Shown here one piece after another: positions 12,933 to 14,151 of a stretch of DNA of 14,151 nt; position 1 is the first letter of the stretch, and each line of letters opens with the position of its first letter. Origin of the DNA: DATBMY01 sp036554605 (GTDB taxonomy: Bacteria; Acidobacteriota; Blastocatellia; UBA7656); assembly GCA_036554605.1 (NCBI GenBank), contig DATBMY010000318.1, forward strand, positions 1 through 14,151, read 5' to 3'. The notes under the pieces are model-generated. The model saw only the letters and a list, made by a program, of their open reading frames with translations, did no database searches and was not told the DNA's origin. The translations under genes were made by a program, and so were the position numbers.

Positions 12933-14129
12933 ATGGACTTAAATCTTACGCCCGATGAGCAACATTTTCGCGACGAGTTCCGCGCATGGCTCGCCGATAA
13001 TATCCCGAAAGAGTGGCACATGTACGAATCGCGCGACTCGGAAACGTCGAAGGAGCGATTCGATTTTCTTCGCGACTGGCAAAAGAAGATGTATGAAGCC
13101 GGATGGGCGGGCATTCACTGGCCCAGGGAATACGGCGGGCGCGGCGCATCGCTCGTCGAGCAGGCGCTGTTCATCGAAGAGATGGCGCGCGCGCAGTCTC
13201 CGCCTCTAATCAATGTGCTCGGCCTCTCGCTGCTCGGACCTACATTGATAGCCTACGGCACCGAAGAACAGAAAAAGCGGTTTCTCGCCAACATCCTGAG
13301 CGCGGACGATATCTGGTGCCAGGGTTATTCCGAGCCGAACGCCGGAAGCGATCTCGCTTCCCTGCGCTCGGAGGCGGTGATGGACGGCAATCATTTTATC
13401 GTCAACGGCCAGAAGACCTGGACCAGCTTCGGCCATTATTCCGACTGGTGCTTCGCGGTCGTGCGCACCGATGCATCGGCGGCAAAGCACAAGGGGCTCA
13501 CTTACATTCTCATAGACATGCACAGCCCCGGCGTTTCGATCCGCCCGCTCAAGCAGATGACCGGCGAATCGGAATTCAACGAAGTGGTCTTTCAGGACGT
13601 GCGCGTTCCCGTTGAAAACGTCGTCGTAAAAGTCAACGACGGGTGGAATATCGCAATTGCCACGCTGATGTTCGAGCGCGGCACGCTCGGCGCAAGCCTT
13701 CAAATAACTTTCAAGCGCCAGATCGAGCGCATAATCGAGCTTTCGAAGTCGATCAATCGCGACGGCAAAGCGGCAAGCTCCGACCCCATAATTCGACAAA
13801 AGGTCGCGCAGATTTATACTGAGATAGAGCTCTTCCGCCTCAACCAGATGCGCACGCTAACGCGCATGAGCAAGACGGGCGTCCCCGGACCTGAAGGCTC
13901 CATACAGAAGATATTCTGGAGCGAGATGAACCAGCGCATGCAACAGGTCGCGATGGAGATGCTCGGCCCTTACGGGCAGCTCACAAAAGGCGGCGATTAC
14001 GCGGTAGATCACGGGCAATGGGCGCACGCTTACTTGCGCTCCCGAGGCAATACGATCGAAGCCGGCACGTCCGAGATTCAACGCAACATCATTGGCCATT
14101 TTGTTCTGGGGCTCCCGAAGAGCTATTAG
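12933..14129 (+). CDS. Acyl-CoA dehydrogenase family protein
   Basis: The 398-residue flavoenzyme would introduce a 2,3 double bond into an acyl-CoA, passing electrons to ETF. The N-terminal helical domain begins MDLNLTPDEQHFRDEFR; the middle has CQGYSEPNAGSDLASLRSEA (129-148), the FAD/substrate signature, and NGQKTWTSFGH; the end is IEAGTSEIQRNIIGHFVLGLP (375-395). At the C-terminal position of the MCAD catalytic Glu (just before GTSEIQR) there is Ala377, preceded by E376; E248 in LMFERGT lines up by eye with the alternative base of isovaleryl- and long-chain dehydrogenases. GAGGA is 9 bases before the ATG. The substrate cannot be told. A further gene starts 14 bases after its stop, suggesting an operon. 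Confidence 0.94.
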   Translation: MDLNLTPDEQHFRDEFRAWLADNIPKEWHMYESRDSETSKERFDFLRDWQKKMYEAGWAGIHWPREYGGRGASLVEQALFIEEMARAQSPPLINVLGLSLLGPTLIAYGTEEQKKRFLANILSADDIWCQGYSEPNAGSDLASLRSEAVMDGNHFIVNGQKTWTSFGHYSDWCFAVVRTDASAAKHKGLTYILIDMHSPGVSIRPLKQMTGESEFNEVVFQDVRVPVENVVVKVNDGWNIAIATLMFERGTLGASLQITFKRQIERIIELSKSINRDGKAASSDPIIRQKVAQIYTEIELFRLNQMRTLTRMSKTGVPGPEGSIQKIFWSEMNQRMQQVAMEMLGPYGQLTKGGDYAVDHGQWAHAYLRSRGNTIEAGTSEIQRNIIGHFVLGLPKSY

Positions 14130-14143
14130 ACGGAGGAGAGAGC

Positions 14144-14151
14144 ATGGATTT
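14144..14151 (+). CDS. Start of a downstream gene (truncated by window end)
   Basis: CGGAGGAGAGAGC precedes ATGGATTT, giving an excellent Shine-Dalgarno motif with 7-base spacing and two full codons (Met-Asp). It lies 14 bases after the acyl-CoA dehydrogenase stop. Tandem acyl-CoA dehydrogenase subunit genes often follow each other and often start with Met-Asp-Phe, so a second dehydrogenase subunit is a reasonable guess, but two codons cannot prove it. Confidence 0.55.

Overview
The window is a GC-rich bacterial chromosome segment with tightly packed minus-strand genes and one plus-strand gene pair at the right end. The best guess for the host is an Acidobacteriota member (Blastocatellia-like). 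This rests on the gene style: a secreted protein with a pilin-like C-terminal domain, Zn-ribbon/FHA proteins, and heptamer-rich intergenic repeats. There is no rRNA or other phylogenetic marker here, so this is only a moderate-confidence inference. I see no tRNA, CRISPR, insertion sequence or prophage gene.

The centre (about 9340 down to 2248, minus strand) is the most interesting part. A promoter-like site precedes an FHA protein, a 31-residue membrane peptide that is easily missed, a PP2C-type Ser/Thr phosphatase with one C-terminal membrane helix, a 1135-residue RodA-PbpA fusion (a SEDS glycosyltransferase and a class B penicillin-binding protein in one chain), a second FHA protein, and a Zn-ribbon membrane protein. 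The order FHA, phosphatase, RodA, PbpA is that of the mycobacterial fhaA-fhaB-pstP-rodA-pbpA-pknA-pknB cluster. Here RodA and PbpA are fused, no kinase gene is present in the window, and a second FHA gene follows pbpA. The cluster probably makes a phospho-regulated wall elongation machine. The RodA half also carries about 135 extra residues in its first extracytoplasmic loop.

Left of this (2074 down to 1) lie an intramembrane site-2 protease with CBS domains, the chaperone nucleotide-exchange factor GrpE, and the N-terminal part of a YccU-type CoA-binding protein that runs off the window. These suggest envelope/proteostasis functions, but I see no direct operon link to the wall cluster.

Right of it lie a secreted protein of unknown function with a pilin-like C-terminal half (9487-10245), L-aspartate oxidase NadB (10555-12087), and an ankyrin-repeat lipoprotein (12233-12769). 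A divergent acyl-CoA dehydrogenase gene on the plus strand (12933-14129) is followed 14 bases later by the first codons of another gene.

The intergenic DNA is structured. Two homologous elements of about 138 bp (9346-9483 and 12096-12233, opposite orientation) consist of in-phase heptamer repeats (consensus about GRGGYCR) as inverted arms around an AT-rich palindromic core. A third, heptamer-only locus (2989-3047) and a possible core remnant (336-363) lie elsewhere. All four sit just downstream of a minus-strand stop codon. A different 126-bp element (10420-10545) has 10-bp terminal inverted repeats and five small hairpins in series.
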